Assembly (NCBI RefSeq): GCF_000023945.1
Contig: NC_013158.1
Location: forward strand, 868,001 to 932,000
DNA length: 64,000 bases
Reading direction: 5' to 3'
DNA from: Halorhabdus utahensis DSM 12940
Lineage (GTDB): Archaea; Halobacteriota; Halobacteria; Halobacteriales; Haloarculaceae
Positions 26,278-35,518 of the stretch are shown here, in pieces; within the stretch, counting starts at the first letter, position 1; each line of letters begins with the position of its first letter. A program made the position numbers and the translations under genes. The notes beneath the pieces are model-generated. The model was given only the letters and a program-made list of their open reading frames with translations. It was not told the origin of the DNA and ran no database searches.

Positions 26278-27873
26278 GTGTCTTTGTTCGGATTGCGCTC
26301 CGCCGTGAACCGGCGCCTCTCCCCGGCGGGGCTGATCGTGGCGGTGATCGGGTTCGGCCTGACTCGCTTTACCGTGACGTTCACCGTCGGAGAGCAACCG
26401 TTGCGGTTTGCCTTCGCTGGCATCGTCCCACTGACGCTCGGCCTGACCCTATCGGCATTCGGGGTCGCGTTGACCGTCGGGTCGTTCGATCGACGCTACG
26501 TCCGAATCACGGCCCTCTGGACCGTGATCGGAACGGCGACCATGTTCCTGCTCGTGGTCCTGACGCTGATGGGATCGGGCGTCGATGAGATGGGAGAAAT
26601 CGCCGGTGTGCAATGGCAACCAGCGCTGTCGAACTTCCTGATCGGCGGGGCGATCGGGGGCGCACTGACGGGTATCTATGCGGCCGAGAACCGTCGCCAG
26701 CGCGGGGAACTCAAACAGCAGACCGACCGCCTGGAGATTCTCAATCGCAGTCTGCGCGACCGAGTACTCAACGCCGTGCTGGTGATCGACGGCCAGATCG
26801 GTGTGCTCGACGACCGCGACGATCCGGAGTTGCAGGGCCGGGTCGTCGAGACAGTCCAATCCCAGTCGAAAAGCATCCAGCGAACCGTCGAAGACGTCAA
26901 GCACCTGGCTCGCTCGACGGAAGGTGCCAGGCGCGGACTCGAAGAGATGGATCTGACCACCGTGGTCGAACGAGCCATCGGGACCGTCTCCGCGGATTGT
27001 CAAGATTGCCAATACGAGGTGACGACACGCCCCGAGAAACCGGTGTCTATCTGGGGGAACGAGATGCTCGAACGCGCGATAGAGCACGTCCTCCGTCGGG
27101 GAACCGACCGCGACGACGGGCCCACGCAAGTGTCGATAACCATCGAGCAAGGAAATCGGCTTGCCCACCTCCGAATTACGGACGACGGCGCGGAGTTGAG
27201 CGACTCTCAGCGTGAAATCCTCGAAGAAGGGGCCGGTAGTGACTACGACGACCCGTCGAGCGGATTCGGACTCAACGTCGTCAGGTTGGTACTCGACACG
27301 ATTGGCGGCCACGCCGAAACGAGCGACGATGGCGGGACGACCACGATCGAACTGGCGATCCCACTGACGTCGGCAGCGACCCATCCCGGTCGATCGACGG
27401 TGCGAGCGCCGGATTCCTTCGGTGTCTCCCGCCGTGAAATGTGGCTGACTGTCGTGGCGTCGCTGGTTGCTGGCGTCACGATGGGCGTCGTCGGCCAAGC
27501 GACTTCGGGCGTGGTCCCGATCATCGGGTCGTTGTACGGCAGCACGCAACCAGTCGTCGGCTGGATCACTCACGAGTTCCACAGCGTCGTCTTCGGGTTG
27601 ATGTACGCGGGGATACTCGCGTCCGTCCCCGACCCCTACGCCGAGGACGTCAGATGGTGTCTGGCAGCCGGGATGGGGTGGGCGCTCGCCCTCTGGCTCG
27701 TCGCCGCAGGCGTCATTATGCCGCTGTGGTTGCGCCTAGTCGGACAGCCAGCTGTGGTGCCGAGTCTGTCGCTTCTGTCGCTGCTCAGTCACCTCGTTTG
27801 GGGCGCGACGATGAGCGCGCTGTACGTCGGTGGGCGGCTGGCGATGGATCGAAAGGCAGGGCAATCAGACTGA
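26278..27873 (+). CDS. membrane histidine-kinase-like protein lacking the phospho-acceptor His
   Basis: The 531-residue product has an N-terminal membrane part with four helices (about 15-135), a coiled linker, a kinase dimerisation helix, an ATPase-like domain (about 215-355), and a C-terminal membrane part with three to four helices (about 375-520). The dimerisation helix reads LNRSLRDRVLNAVLVI. Related haloarchaeal kinases have LRH at the same place, so the His is Asp (D161). The ATPase domain keeps DDGAELSD and GFGLNVV but its N-box (RAIEHVLRRG) lacks the usual Asn. Probably a pseudokinase or a signal integrator; true activity is unknown. Confidence 0.75.
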   Translation: MSLFGLRSAVNRRLSPAGLIVAVIGFGLTRFTVTFTVGEQPLRFAFAGIVPLTLGLTLSAFGVALTVGSFDRRYVRITALWTVIGTATMFLLVVLTLMGSGVDEMGEIAGVQWQPALSNFLIGGAIGGALTGIYAAENRRQRGELKQQTDRLEILNRSLRDRVLNAVLVIDGQIGVLDDRDDPELQGRVVETVQSQSKSIQRTVEDVKHLARSTEGARRGLEEMDLTTVVERAIGTVSADCQDCQYEVTTRPEKPVSIWGNEMLERAIEHVLRRGTDRDDGPTQVSITIEQGNRLAHLRITDDGAELSDSQREILEEGAGSDYDDPSSGFGLNVVRLVLDTIGGHAETSDDGGTTTIELAIPLTSAATHPGRSTVRAPDSFGVSRREMWLTVVASLVAGVTMGVVGQATSGVVPIIGSLYGSTQPVVGWITHEFHSVVFGLMYAGILASVPDPYAEDVRWCLAAGMGWALALWLVAAGVIMPLWLRLVGQPAVVPSLSLLSLLSHLVWGATMSALYVGGRLAMDRKAGQSD

Positions 27874-27957
27874 TCGCGTCGCAGCCGACCGCGTTCCGGG
27901 TTACTTCCCGTTCCCAGCCACCACAACATTCATTGGTCGCGTCGTGGGCCACCACGT

Positions 27958-28992
27958 ATGTTCGGCGACCAGCGCCACACCCACGTCGGAATCGACGGGG
28001 ACGTGTTCACGATCAACGGCCAACGGACTTACGCCGGGCGAACCCACGAGGGCCAGTCGATCGAGGGGTTGCTTTTCAACGCCCGCCTGGTCCACGCTAT
28101 CTTCGACGACGAGAACCCCGAAACGGTCGACAACTGGGCGTATCCCGACACCGGCGAGTGGGATCCGGAACGCAACGTCTCTGAGTTCCTCGGTGCGATG
28201 CCGACGTGGCGAAAGCACGGGCTCCGGGCGATCGCGACCAACCTCCAGTGCGGGAGTCCCGAGGGGTACTCCGAATCCCAACCCTGGACGGTCTCGGCGT
28301 ATCGACCGGACGGGACGCTGAAACCGGTGTGGATGGGGCGACTCGAACGCGTGCTGGATCGCGCCGACGAACTCGGCATGGCCGTGATCCTCGGGCTGTT
28401 TTACTTCGGGCAGGACGACGTGTTGGCAGACGAAACGAGCGTGATCCGGGCCGTCGATGAGGTGATGGCGTGGCTTCACGAAAAGGAATATACCAACGTC
28501 GTCCTCGAAGTCGCAAACGAGTGTGACATCAACTACGACCACGCGATTCTCCAACCGGAGCGCATTACCGAACTGATCGAGCGTATCAGGGAGACCGAAC
28601 ACGACGGCCATCGCTACCCCGTCGGGACGAGTTTCTCGGGTGGGGTGGTCCCGACGGACGACGTGATTGACGCGTCGGATCTCGTGCTCCTCCACGGCAA
28701 CAATGTCGACGATCCCGAGCGGATCCGCGAGATGGTCGCCGAGGTCCGGTCGGCACCTACCTACGAACCGATGCCGATCGTCTTCAACGAGGACGATCAC
28801 TTTCGCTTTGGCTCCGATAGTAACATGCTGGCCGCCCTCGAGTCCGGGGCCTCCTGGGGATACTTCGACCCCGGCGAGAACGATTACTGGCACGGCTACC
28901 AGTCACCGCCGGTCCGGTGGGACCCCAACACCGCCCGCAAGCGCGCCTTCTTCGCGTATCTCGACGGCGTTACCGATCCAGACGGTCGCTAA
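27958..28992 (+). CDS. clan GH-A (TIM-barrel) glycoside hydrolase-like protein
   Basis: The 344-residue product resembles cellulase-type TIM barrels. Strand 4 ends in VVLEVANE (N187-E188, candidate acid/base) and strand 7 carries PIVFNEDD (E278, candidate nucleophile). Aromatic residues line likely sugar sites (FYFGQ, WGYFDPGENDYWHGY). There is no signal peptide, so it would act inside the cell, perhaps on imported oligosaccharides or on glycolipid or glycoprotein parts. Subfamily and substrate are undetermined. It is a single gene. Confidence 0.75.
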   Translation: MFGDQRHTHVGIDGDVFTINGQRTYAGRTHEGQSIEGLLFNARLVHAIFDDENPETVDNWAYPDTGEWDPERNVSEFLGAMPTWRKHGLRAIATNLQCGSPEGYSESQPWTVSAYRPDGTLKPVWMGRLERVLDRADELGMAVILGLFYFGQDDVLADETSVIRAVDEVMAWLHEKEYTNVVLEVANECDINYDHAILQPERITELIERIRETEHDGHRYPVGTSFSGGVVPTDDVIDASDLVLLHGNNVDDPERIREMVAEVRSAPTYEPMPIVFNEDDHFRFGSDSNMLAALESGASWGYFDPGENDYWHGYQSPPVRWDPNTARKRAFFAYLDGVTDPDGR

Positions 28993-29087
28993 TCAGGTGG
29001 CCGGTCCGGAAATAGACGATCGGAAATGATTCAATTCCCCACCCATCATTGATATAGCGCCATATGATTTATCCGCCCGATCCTGAC

Positions 29088-29096
29088 GTTTTTATC
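29088..29096 (+). promoter_or_regulatory. TATA-like box of the DHH/RecJ-like gene
   Basis: GTTTTTATC is centred 28 bp before ATG 29120, indicating a leaderless transcript. Confidence 0.6.
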
Positions 29097-29119
29097 GCTG
29101 TCCGAACCAAGCAATAGCG

Positions 29120-30529
29120 ATGGCACCCGTGCCGAAACTCGCCGATCGAGCCGCGGAGTGTGCCCAGCGCCTTCGAAGCGCCGATGAGGTGCTCCTGGCC
29201 TCGCACATCGATGCTGACGGATTGACGAGCGCCGGAATCGCCACGACGGCCCTTGAACGGGCGGGGATTCCAACGACAACGGTCTTCAAGAACCAGCTCG
29301 ACGACGAAGAAATCGCGTCGATCGCCGCACGAGACTTTCAGACGGTGCTGTTCACCGACTTCGGGAGTGGCCAACTCGATGCGATCACGAAACACGAACA
29401 GCAAGGGGACTTCGAGCCGATCGTCGTCGACCATCACCAGCCGGCCGACGCCGAGACGCGCTATCACCTCAATCCCCTCCTCGAAGGGATCGACGGCGCA
29501 TCCGAACTTTCGGGGGCTGGGGCAAGTTACCTACTCGCACGCGCGTTGGAGGAAGACGAACAGGACAACCGTGACCTCGCCGCGCTCGCGGTGGTCGGCG
29601 CTGTCGGCGACATGCAGGCAGTCGGCGGCGAGCTCGTCGGTGCGAATCGAGCGATCGTCGAGGACGGAATGGGAGCAGGCGTCCTCGAGGAGGCGACCGA
29701 CATCGCGCTGTATGGCAAACAGACCCGACCGCTGCCGAAGCTGCTCGAATACGCCGATCAACCCCAGATTCCCGGGGTTTCGGGCGACGAAGCCGGCGCG
29801 ATCGACTTCCTGGAATCGCTCGGGATCGATCTCGAAGTGGATGACGAGTGGCGTCGATGGGTCGACCTCTCCGCGGAAGAGCGTCAGACGGTCGTCAGCG
29901 GGCTCGTACAGCGTGGTGTCGAGCGGGGCGTGCCGGCGGACCGGATCGACTCACTCGTCGGGACGAGTTATACGCTCTCAGGAGAGGCACAAGGCACCGA
30001 ACTCCGTGACGCAAGCGAATTTTCGACCCTGCTCAACGCGACGGCGCGCTATGAACGTGCCGACGTGGGCTTGGCCGTCTGTCTCGGCGACCGCGAGCAA
30101 GCCCTCGAACGCGCCCGTCGATTGCTCGCGAACCACCGGCGGAACCTTTCGGAGGGCCTTGAGTACGTCCGCGAGAACGGCGTCGAGTCGGGCGAGACAG
30201 TCCAGTGGTTCGACGCCGACGACGCTATCCGGGAGACGATCGTGGGGATCGTCGCCGGGATGGCACTCGGACTCCCCGGCGTCGACCGCGAACGGCCGAT
30301 CGTCGCCTTCGCCCGGAAGTCCGAGGACGAGCGGAAGGTTTCGGCCCGGGGGACCGCCACCCTCGTCCGCCAGGGGCTGGACCTCTCGGATGCGATCCAC
30401 ACGGCGAGCGTCGCGGTCGGTGGCGGTGGCGGGGGCCACGACATCGCCGCCGGCGCAACGATCCCGGCGGCCCGCCGAGAGGAGTTCATCGACCGGCTCG
30501 AGAGTGCTATCGCCGAACAACTGGCCTGA
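29120..30529 (+). CDS. RecJ/GAN-like DHH-DHHA1 exonuclease
   Basis: The 469-residue DHH phosphoesterase has motif I SHIDADGLTSAG, motif II with TDFG, motif III VDHHQPAD and motif IV region GAVGDMQ, followed by a C-terminal DHHA1 domain with the glycine-rich GGGGGGHDIAAG. This is the archaeal RecJ-like layout. Related proteins include GAN, a replisome-associated nuclease that binds GINS, and single-strand-specific RecJ-type exonucleases. Which of these it is cannot be told. It is cytoplasmic and leaderless. Confidence 0.88.
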   Translation: MAPVPKLADRAAECAQRLRSADEVLLASHIDADGLTSAGIATTALERAGIPTTTVFKNQLDDEEIASIAARDFQTVLFTDFGSGQLDAITKHEQQGDFEPIVVDHHQPADAETRYHLNPLLEGIDGASELSGAGASYLLARALEEDEQDNRDLAALAVVGAVGDMQAVGGELVGANRAIVEDGMGAGVLEEATDIALYGKQTRPLPKLLEYADQPQIPGVSGDEAGAIDFLESLGIDLEVDDEWRRWVDLSAEERQTVVSGLVQRGVERGVPADRIDSLVGTSYTLSGEAQGTELRDASEFSTLLNATARYERADVGLAVCLGDREQALERARRLLANHRRNLSEGLEYVRENGVESGETVQWFDADDAIRETIVGIVAGMALGLPGVDRERPIVAFARKSEDERKVSARGTATLVRQGLDLSDAIHTASVAVGGGGGGHDIAAGATIPAARREEFIDRLESAIAEQLA

Positions 30530-30930
30530 AATCCGCGGATGACCGACGAATATCTCGCCAGTGGGCTGTCTGTCTGCCACTGCATAAACCATATTACGCT
30601 ATAGCAAATACAGTGGGCCGGTCGAGAAGCGAGTTCGGCTCGTTCGAGTCAGGACGCGGACCTCGTTCGGCGATCTCAAACAGAAAGCGGCATAAAGCGC
30701 CCACACATTTTCGTCAGTATGGGTCGAACCCATTCGATTCCGGGCGCCACCTCAAGCAGGCGGCGTGACTGGGATCAACCGATGGTGCCCCACCGACAGC
30801 CGCGGGCACGCCGACGGGCACGGGTTCACGATCAACGCTCCTTCTCACCGTCTCTTGGCTGTTGTCGCTGTTGAGTTCGCTGCATAGCGGCTCGCATCGG
30901 TGACGAACGATTCGAACACAGCCTAGAGAC
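30530..30930. other. 401 bp region without a supported gene
   Basis: No convincing coding frame is present: the longest frames are basic or interrupted. The region holds a TATA-like GCATAAAGC (about 30689-30697), an AT-rich patch near 30580-30610, and a 6 bp perfect hairpin (30719-30733). A promoter for cysK is expected near the right end. An unannotated small RNA is possible but unsupported. Confidence 0.5.
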
Positions 30931-31914
30931 ATGACGACACATCACGAACCTGCGACATCCGTACTCGAAACGATCGGCCGAACACCCCTTGTCGAAGTTG
31001 ACAGCGTCGACGGGGCGGAGATATACGCGAAGGTGGAGACGTTCAACCCGGGCGGCAGCGTCAAGGACCGGATCGGCAAGCGCATCATCGAGCAGTTGCT
31101 GGAGCGCGGGGCGATCCCACCCGGTGGGACGATCGTCGAGCCGACAGCCGGCAACACCGGCATCGGAATGGCGATCGCGGCCGGCCGACACGACCTTGAG
31201 GCGATCTTCGTCGTTCCGGAGGGCTTCAGCCCGGAGAAGGAACGACTGATGGCCGCCCTCGGCGGCGAGATCGTCCACGTGCCGGGCGAGGGCGGGATGG
31301 ACGGTGCGATCGAGCGCGCACACGAAATTGCAGAAGAGGAAGAAGACGCTACCGTCCCCCAACAGTTTTCGACGCCGCTGAACGTCGAGGCCCACTACCG
31401 GACGACTGGGCCGGAGATCCTCGAAGCACTCGACGGGGAGATCGGGGCGATCGTCGTCGGCGTGGGCTCGGGTGGGACCCTGACGGGGATCACTCGCGCC
31501 GTCCGCGAGCACGTCCCGGACGTCCACGTCGTCGCCGTCGAGCCGGCGGGGTCGACGTTCGGCACGCTGCTCGGAAAGCCACGGGACGAGAAGCCATACA
31601 AGACAGAGGGGATCGGGACACACGACCCCGAAGTTACGGAGCTGCTGGAGCCCGACGAGCTCGACGACTTCGTGACGATCACCGACCGGGAGGCCCACGC
31701 CGAAGTACAGCGCCTCGCCGCCGAGGAAGGCCATCTCGTCGGATCAAGTTCCGGCGCGGCGAGTGTCGCCGCGCGGCAGGTGGCCGATGAGATCACGGCG
31801 GGTGACCGGGACCCGCCCCACGACACCGTCGTGACGGTGTTCCCGGACGGGAGCGAGCGATACCTCTCGAAGAACATCTATGGAGCGTTCGACGAGTGGG
31901 AGGGCAAAGCATGA
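30931..31914 (+). CDS. cysK: cysteine synthase / PLP beta-family enzyme
   Basis: The 327-residue PLP enzyme of the O-acetylserine sulfhydrylase / cystathionine beta-synthase group. The Schiff-base Lys is K45 in GGSVKDR. PLP-phosphate loop is VGVGSGGTLTG, and the substrate-binding stretch is PTAGNTGIGMA. It makes cysteine from activated serine and sulfide, or cystathionine from serine and homocysteine; the two cannot be separated here. Its stop overlaps the start of the next PLP gene by four bases, so the two act in one sulfur amino-acid route. Confidence 0.9.
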   Translation: MTTHHEPATSVLETIGRTPLVEVDSVDGAEIYAKVETFNPGGSVKDRIGKRIIEQLLERGAIPPGGTIVEPTAGNTGIGMAIAAGRHDLEAIFVVPEGFSPEKERLMAALGGEIVHVPGEGGMDGAIERAHEIAEEEEDATVPQQFSTPLNVEAHYRTTGPEILEALDGEIGAIVVGVGSGGTLTGITRAVREHVPDVHVVAVEPAGSTFGTLLGKPRDEKPYKTEGIGTHDPEVTELLEPDELDDFVTITDREAHAEVQRLAAEEGHLVGSSSGAASVAARQVADEITAGDRDPPHDTVVTVFPDGSERYLSKNIYGAFDEWEGKA

Positions 31915-33095
31915 GCGAAGAGCACGACAGCGAATTCGTCGGTAGCGCGTTCGAGACGCGGGCGATCCACGCGGGGTGGGAGCCCGATGCGGAAACAGGA
32001 GCGATCATGCCGCCGATCTACGCCTCCTCGACGTTCGCCCAGGACGCCCCCGGAGACCATCGCGGCTACGAGTACTCCCGGACGGGCAATCCGACGCGGA
32101 CAGCCCTGGAGGACAACCTCGCCAGCCTCGAAGGAGGATCACACGGCCGGGCGTTCGCGAGCGGAATGGCCGCGATCAATACGGTCCTGAACCTGCTCGA
32201 AGCCGGCGACCACGTCGTCGTCGGTCAGGACGTCTACGGCGGCACTCACCGGCTGTTCACGGAGGTCTACGAGGACTACGACCTCGAATTCTCATTCGTC
32301 GACGCGACCGATCCTGATGCACTCCGTGAAGCGGTCACACCGGCGACCGAGCTCGTCTGGATCGAAACGCCGACGAACCCGCTCATGCGGGTGCTGGACA
32401 TCGAGGCCGTCGCGGGCGTCACCCACGCGAACGACGCGCTGCTTTCCGTCGACAACACGTTCGCGACGCCGTACCTCCAGCGCCCGCTCGAACATGGCGC
32501 GGACATCGTGACCCACTCGCTGACGAAATATCTGGGTGGTCACTCCGACGTCGTCGGCGGCGCACTGTTCACCGACGACGCCGAACTGGACGAGCGACTG
32601 GGCTTCTACCAGAACAGCGTCGGGGCGACGCCGGACCCATTCGCCTGTTTTCTGGTCCTCCGCGGGATCAAGACCCTCCCCGTCAGGATGGACCGCCACT
32701 CCGAGACAGCCATGGGGCTGGCATCGTGGCTCGCCGAGCAACCGGCCGTTGAAACAGTCCACTACCCGGGCCTTTCCACCCACCCACAGCACGACGTCGC
32801 CGCGCGACAGATGGACGACTACGGCGGGATGGTGAGCGTTGAACTCGACGCGCCGCTAGACGCAGTCGAGACGTTCGTTTCGAACACCGAAGTGTTCACG
32901 CTGGCAGAAAGTCTCGGGGGCGTCGAGAGCCTGATCGAGCATCCGGCGTCGATGACTCACGCAGCGGTCCCCCCAGAACAGCGACGACAGAACGGTATCA
33001 CTGACGGCCTCGTTCGACTCAGCGTCGGTCTGGAGGGGGTCGAAGATCTCCGGGCAGACCTGCAACAGGCACTGTCAGAAGCGATCGACGGCTGA
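31911..33095 (+). CDS. trans-sulfuration PLP enzyme (cystathionine gamma-synthase/lyase type)
   Basis: The 394-residue Cys/Met metabolism PLP enzyme has SRTGNPTR (phosphate-binding residues), ASGMAAI, VDNTFATPYLQRPL and the Schiff-base Lys K206 in HSLTKYLGG. Families with gamma-synthase, gamma-lyase and O-acetylhomoserine sulfhydrylase activity share these motifs. Together with the upstream cysK-like gene (four-base overlap), a cystathionine-based exchange between cysteine and homocysteine is likely; direction is unresolved. ATG 31911 is preferred over the in-frame GTG at 31896. Confidence 0.9.
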   Translation: MSEEHDSEFVGSAFETRAIHAGWEPDAETGAIMPPIYASSTFAQDAPGDHRGYEYSRTGNPTRTALEDNLASLEGGSHGRAFASGMAAINTVLNLLEAGDHVVVGQDVYGGTHRLFTEVYEDYDLEFSFVDATDPDALREAVTPATELVWIETPTNPLMRVLDIEAVAGVTHANDALLSVDNTFATPYLQRPLEHGADIVTHSLTKYLGGHSDVVGGALFTDDAELDERLGFYQNSVGATPDPFACFLVLRGIKTLPVRMDRHSETAMGLASWLAEQPAVETVHYPGLSTHPQHDVAARQMDDYGGMVSVELDAPLDAVETFVSNTEVFTLAESLGGVESLIEHPASMTHAAVPPEQRRQNGITDGLVRLSVGLEGVEDLRADLQQALSEAIDG

Positions 33096-33138
33096 TGCGG
33101 TGACGAGCAGGGGACGACCCGAGGGCACCCGGCCGGGA

Positions 33139-34185
33139 TCACTCGACGGCGAGGTGAAACGGTTCCCGCTCGATCGAGGTCCGGAGATCGCCGAGCGCAT
33201 CGCGGCCGGTATCGCTTGCGACGGACATCACGGCAAAGACCTCCTCGCGATCCACCTTCACGCCCGTTTCAGTGAGCGCATCACCCGGCCGGTTCCGGAG
33301 TTCACGGAGTGTCCCGACACTCAACAGATACGGGACTGACCAGGCAGCGAGCGTATTACCGTGAGAGAGCGGCATAGCTTCGAGATAGGACTGGGCGTCG
33401 TCGAGAAAGGTTCGAGCGCGGGTAGCCGTGCGGTCGACGACACGACCGACCGCATCCCGGTTTCGATCGGCCAGGACATGCTCCTGCTCGACGTTCTCGG
33501 CGGCCAGCCAGGTGGCCGGCAGGTAGACGTTGTTCTCCTCGTGGAAGTCCGCGTGGACGTCCTTGGCGACGTTGACGAGTTGGAGGAGCCGGGCGAACGA
33601 GCCGGCGGTCTCGTAGAGGGTTTCGCTCCGGCCCTGAGCGACGCCGTCGCGAGTGAGCAGGTTCGTGATGAGCATGCCGACGGTCCCGGCGGCGTAGTGA
33701 CAGTACTCGTCGAGTTCCGCGTAGTCCGCGAGCCGGAGCCCGCCGGTCGCGGCGTGCGCCGAGAGAAAGTCGGCCATCCCGTCGACCATTTCCCGAACGG
33801 GCGGGACGATCGCCGCCCGTGCGTCGGCCGGTTGGTCGGCGAACGTGGCCCACACCGTCGGCGCGCGTGCGACGACCCGCCAGTCCTCGGAGCGTTCCGG
33901 CTCAGGGAGCCAGGGATCGACGGCCGATCGGAAGTCGAGCATGGTCCCGTCGGCGTCGGGATCGAGTGCGGCGTCGTAGGTGGCCAGGAGCGAGACCTGC
34001 TCGTCCGGCGGAATGTGTCCGGCGTCCTCGATCGTGTCCGCGACGCGACAGAGCAGGTACCCCAGACCGATCTGGGATGCCATCGGCTCATCGAGTGCCT
34101 CGACGGTGAGCGCAAACGTACGGGAGACACCCTGTACGGCCTCGTAACACCACTCGATGTCGGGAGGAGGGTGCCCGGAGTTCAT
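33139..34185 (-). CDS. squalene/phytoene synthase family protein
   Basis: The 348-residue prenyl-condensing enzyme has the first Asp-rich motif DTIED (50-54), the second DVHADFHEENNVYLP (about 214-228), and SRTFALTVEAL near the start. These bind diphosphate through Mg. Members join two farnesyl or geranylgeranyl diphosphates head to head. The EENNVYLP form of the second motif fits squalene-type enzymes I know from haloarchaea better than CrtB, so squalene synthesis is the leading call. ATG 34185 is chosen over the TTG nine bases upstream. Confidence 0.85.
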   Translation of the reverse strand: MNSGHPPPDIEWCYEAVQGVSRTFALTVEALDEPMASQIGLGYLLCRVADTIEDAGHIPPDEQVSLLATYDAALDPDADGTMLDFRSAVDPWLPEPERSEDWRVVARAPTVWATFADQPADARAAIVPPVREMVDGMADFLSAHAATGGLRLADYAELDEYCHYAAGTVGMLITNLLTRDGVAQGRSETLYETAGSFARLLQLVNVAKDVHADFHEENNVYLPATWLAAENVEQEHVLADRNRDAVGRVVDRTATRARTFLDDAQSYLEAMPLSHGNTLAAWSVPYLLSVGTLRELRNRPGDALTETGVKVDREEVFAVMSVASDTGRDALGDLRTSIEREPFHLAVE

Positions 34186-34266
34186 GTTGATCAACGCGAG
34201 ATGGTACGGCCCCCGGGGGCAAAAACCCGTGCCCCGCGAGACACAATCACTAAGTAGCCTATTGGT

Positions 34267-34923
34267 GTGGATACGACCGATCAGATGCCGCTGCTCATCG
34301 ACATCAGGAAATTACGGGTCATCAACCAGCTGATCAAGGCCGGTGCGGAGAACGCGGCCACCTCGCTCGGATCACTCGCTGGCGTCGAATCGACAGTCGA
34401 GATCAAGAGCCTGGCGTTCGTCGAACCGCCGGACATCGCCCGCGAGATCGGGACCGATCCGATCTACAGCGCGAGCATCCGGCTCAACGAACCTCCCTAC
34501 GGTGTGTTTTTGCTCACGTTCTACGAGGAGACAGCCCGTGAGATGGCCGAACTGTTGACCGGCGCGAGTGTCGACGATGAGTTCAACCAGTTACAGGAGA
34601 GCGCACTCCAGGAGGTCTGTAACATCCTCACGTCGGGGTTCATCGACGGGATCGCAAACACCCTCGGGACGACTATCGACATGGGGACACCGACGCTCCG
34701 GTTCACTGGGGGCGAAGAGATCGCGGAGGACGCACTCTCACACGTCCGGGTGGACTCACTGTCGATCGTCCTCGACAGCCTCGTGGACGTGACTGACCGG
34801 GACGCCGCGTTCAAGATCAGGCTGTTCCTGATCCCCGATCCGGGCGCGTTCGTCAACATGCTGGACCAACTCGAACTCGGCGAGATCGACGAGGACGACA
34901 CCGAAGCGGACCCTGTATTTTGA
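34267..34923 (+). CDS. cheC: chemotaxis protein CheC
   Basis: The 218-residue CheC-family protein has two copies of the active-site-like helix: ESALQEVCNILTSGFIDGIAN (about 115-135) is the clear one. The N-terminal copy (RKLRVINQLIKAGAENAATSLGSL) is weaker. CheC proteins dephosphorylate CheY-P or bind CheD. Start is GTG 34267 or ATG 34285. It marks the left edge of the motility island and lies apart from the second, longer CheC gene near cheY-cheD. Confidence 0.85.
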   Translation: MDTTDQMPLLIDIRKLRVINQLIKAGAENAATSLGSLAGVESTVEIKSLAFVEPPDIAREIGTDPIYSASIRLNEPPYGVFLLTFYEETAREMAELLTGASVDDEFNQLQESALQEVCNILTSGFIDGIANTLGTTIDMGTPTLRFTGGEEIAEDALSHVRVDSLSIVLDSLVDVTDRDAAFKIRLFLIPDPGAFVNMLDQLELGEIDEDDTEADPVF

Positions 34924-34978
34924 GGGGCTCCGAGGGCGATCCCGTGTCTTGATGTGGATCGAGGCCGTTCGCACGTCC

Positions 34979-35428
34979 ATGACATTTGCAGACGTGGTTG
35001 TTGCCGGGCTGCACTTGCTGTTTGCCGCCGTGTGGGCGGGTAGCGTCGTCTTCATGACTGTCGCCGTCCTGCCGGCAGCAAGAGACGGGGTACTCGACAG
35101 CGAACCGCTCGCGCGCCTGACGACGCAGTTCAAGCGGATCGCCCGCGCGGGTGCGATAGTGACCCTGCTGACCGGCGGCCACCAGGCGGCCACCGGTTAC
35201 ATGGAGACGCTGTTCAGTTCGACGCGGGGGCATCTCGTCCTCGGAATGGTCGTCCTGTGGCTTGCACTCGCCGCGCTCTCGGAGATCGGTGCGGCGCGGC
35301 TCACCGACGGGACGGACCAGCAGAAAGTCAGGACGCCCGCCGCCGATGCCCGGCCGTTCTTCCTCGCCGCATCGGTCGTCGCCGTGGCACTGTTCGTCGA
35401 CGCCGGCGCGCTGGCTGCCCCCTGGTAA
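34979..35428 (+). CDS. CopD-like four-helix membrane protein
   Basis: The 149-residue membrane protein has four predicted helices (about 5-28, 48-66, 78-96, 122-145). The opening GLHLLFAAVWAGSVVFM carries a His in the first helix, and HQ follows in LLTGGHQAATG. These match haloarchaeal transporter-like proteins of the CopD group, in which His residues may bind metal or haem. Two earlier in-frame starts exist (34949, 34952); 34979 gives the usual N-terminus. Its relation to the chemotaxis genes around it is unclear. Confidence 0.7.
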   Translation: MTFADVVVAGLHLLFAAVWAGSVVFMTVAVLPAARDGVLDSEPLARLTTQFKRIARAGAIVTLLTGGHQAATGYMETLFSSTRGHLVLGMVVLWLALAALSEIGAARLTDGTDQQKVRTPAADARPFFLAASVVAVALFVDAGALAAPW

Positions 35429-35488
35429 GCCCGCGGACGGCCACCACGAGGAGACCAGACGGAGGGGGAACCGCGGCGTTCCGACGGG

Positions 35489-35497
35489 CTTTTTTAG
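35489..35497 (+). promoter_or_regulatory. TATA-like box of rps6e
   Basis: CTTTTTTAG is centred about 26 bp before the ATG at 35519, predicting a leaderless transcript. Confidence 0.6.
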
Positions 35498-35518
35498 CGC
35501 GACCGGTTTGAATCGGGT

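Noticed and set aside
24757-26397. 546-codon minus-strand open frame over hemC and hemD
   Set aside because: Antisense to two conserved biosynthetic genes; no motif in the translation.
30716-30745. GGGTCGAACCC palindrome, resembling a tRNA T-arm
   Set aside because: The loop lacks the TTCRA pattern and no matching acceptor stem is present nearby; kept only as a small hairpin.
30719-30871. ATG-started 50-codon frame before cysK
   Set aside because: The peptide is strongly basic (many Arg) and lacks the acidic composition of haloarchaeal proteins; no ribosome-binding site or promoter fits it.
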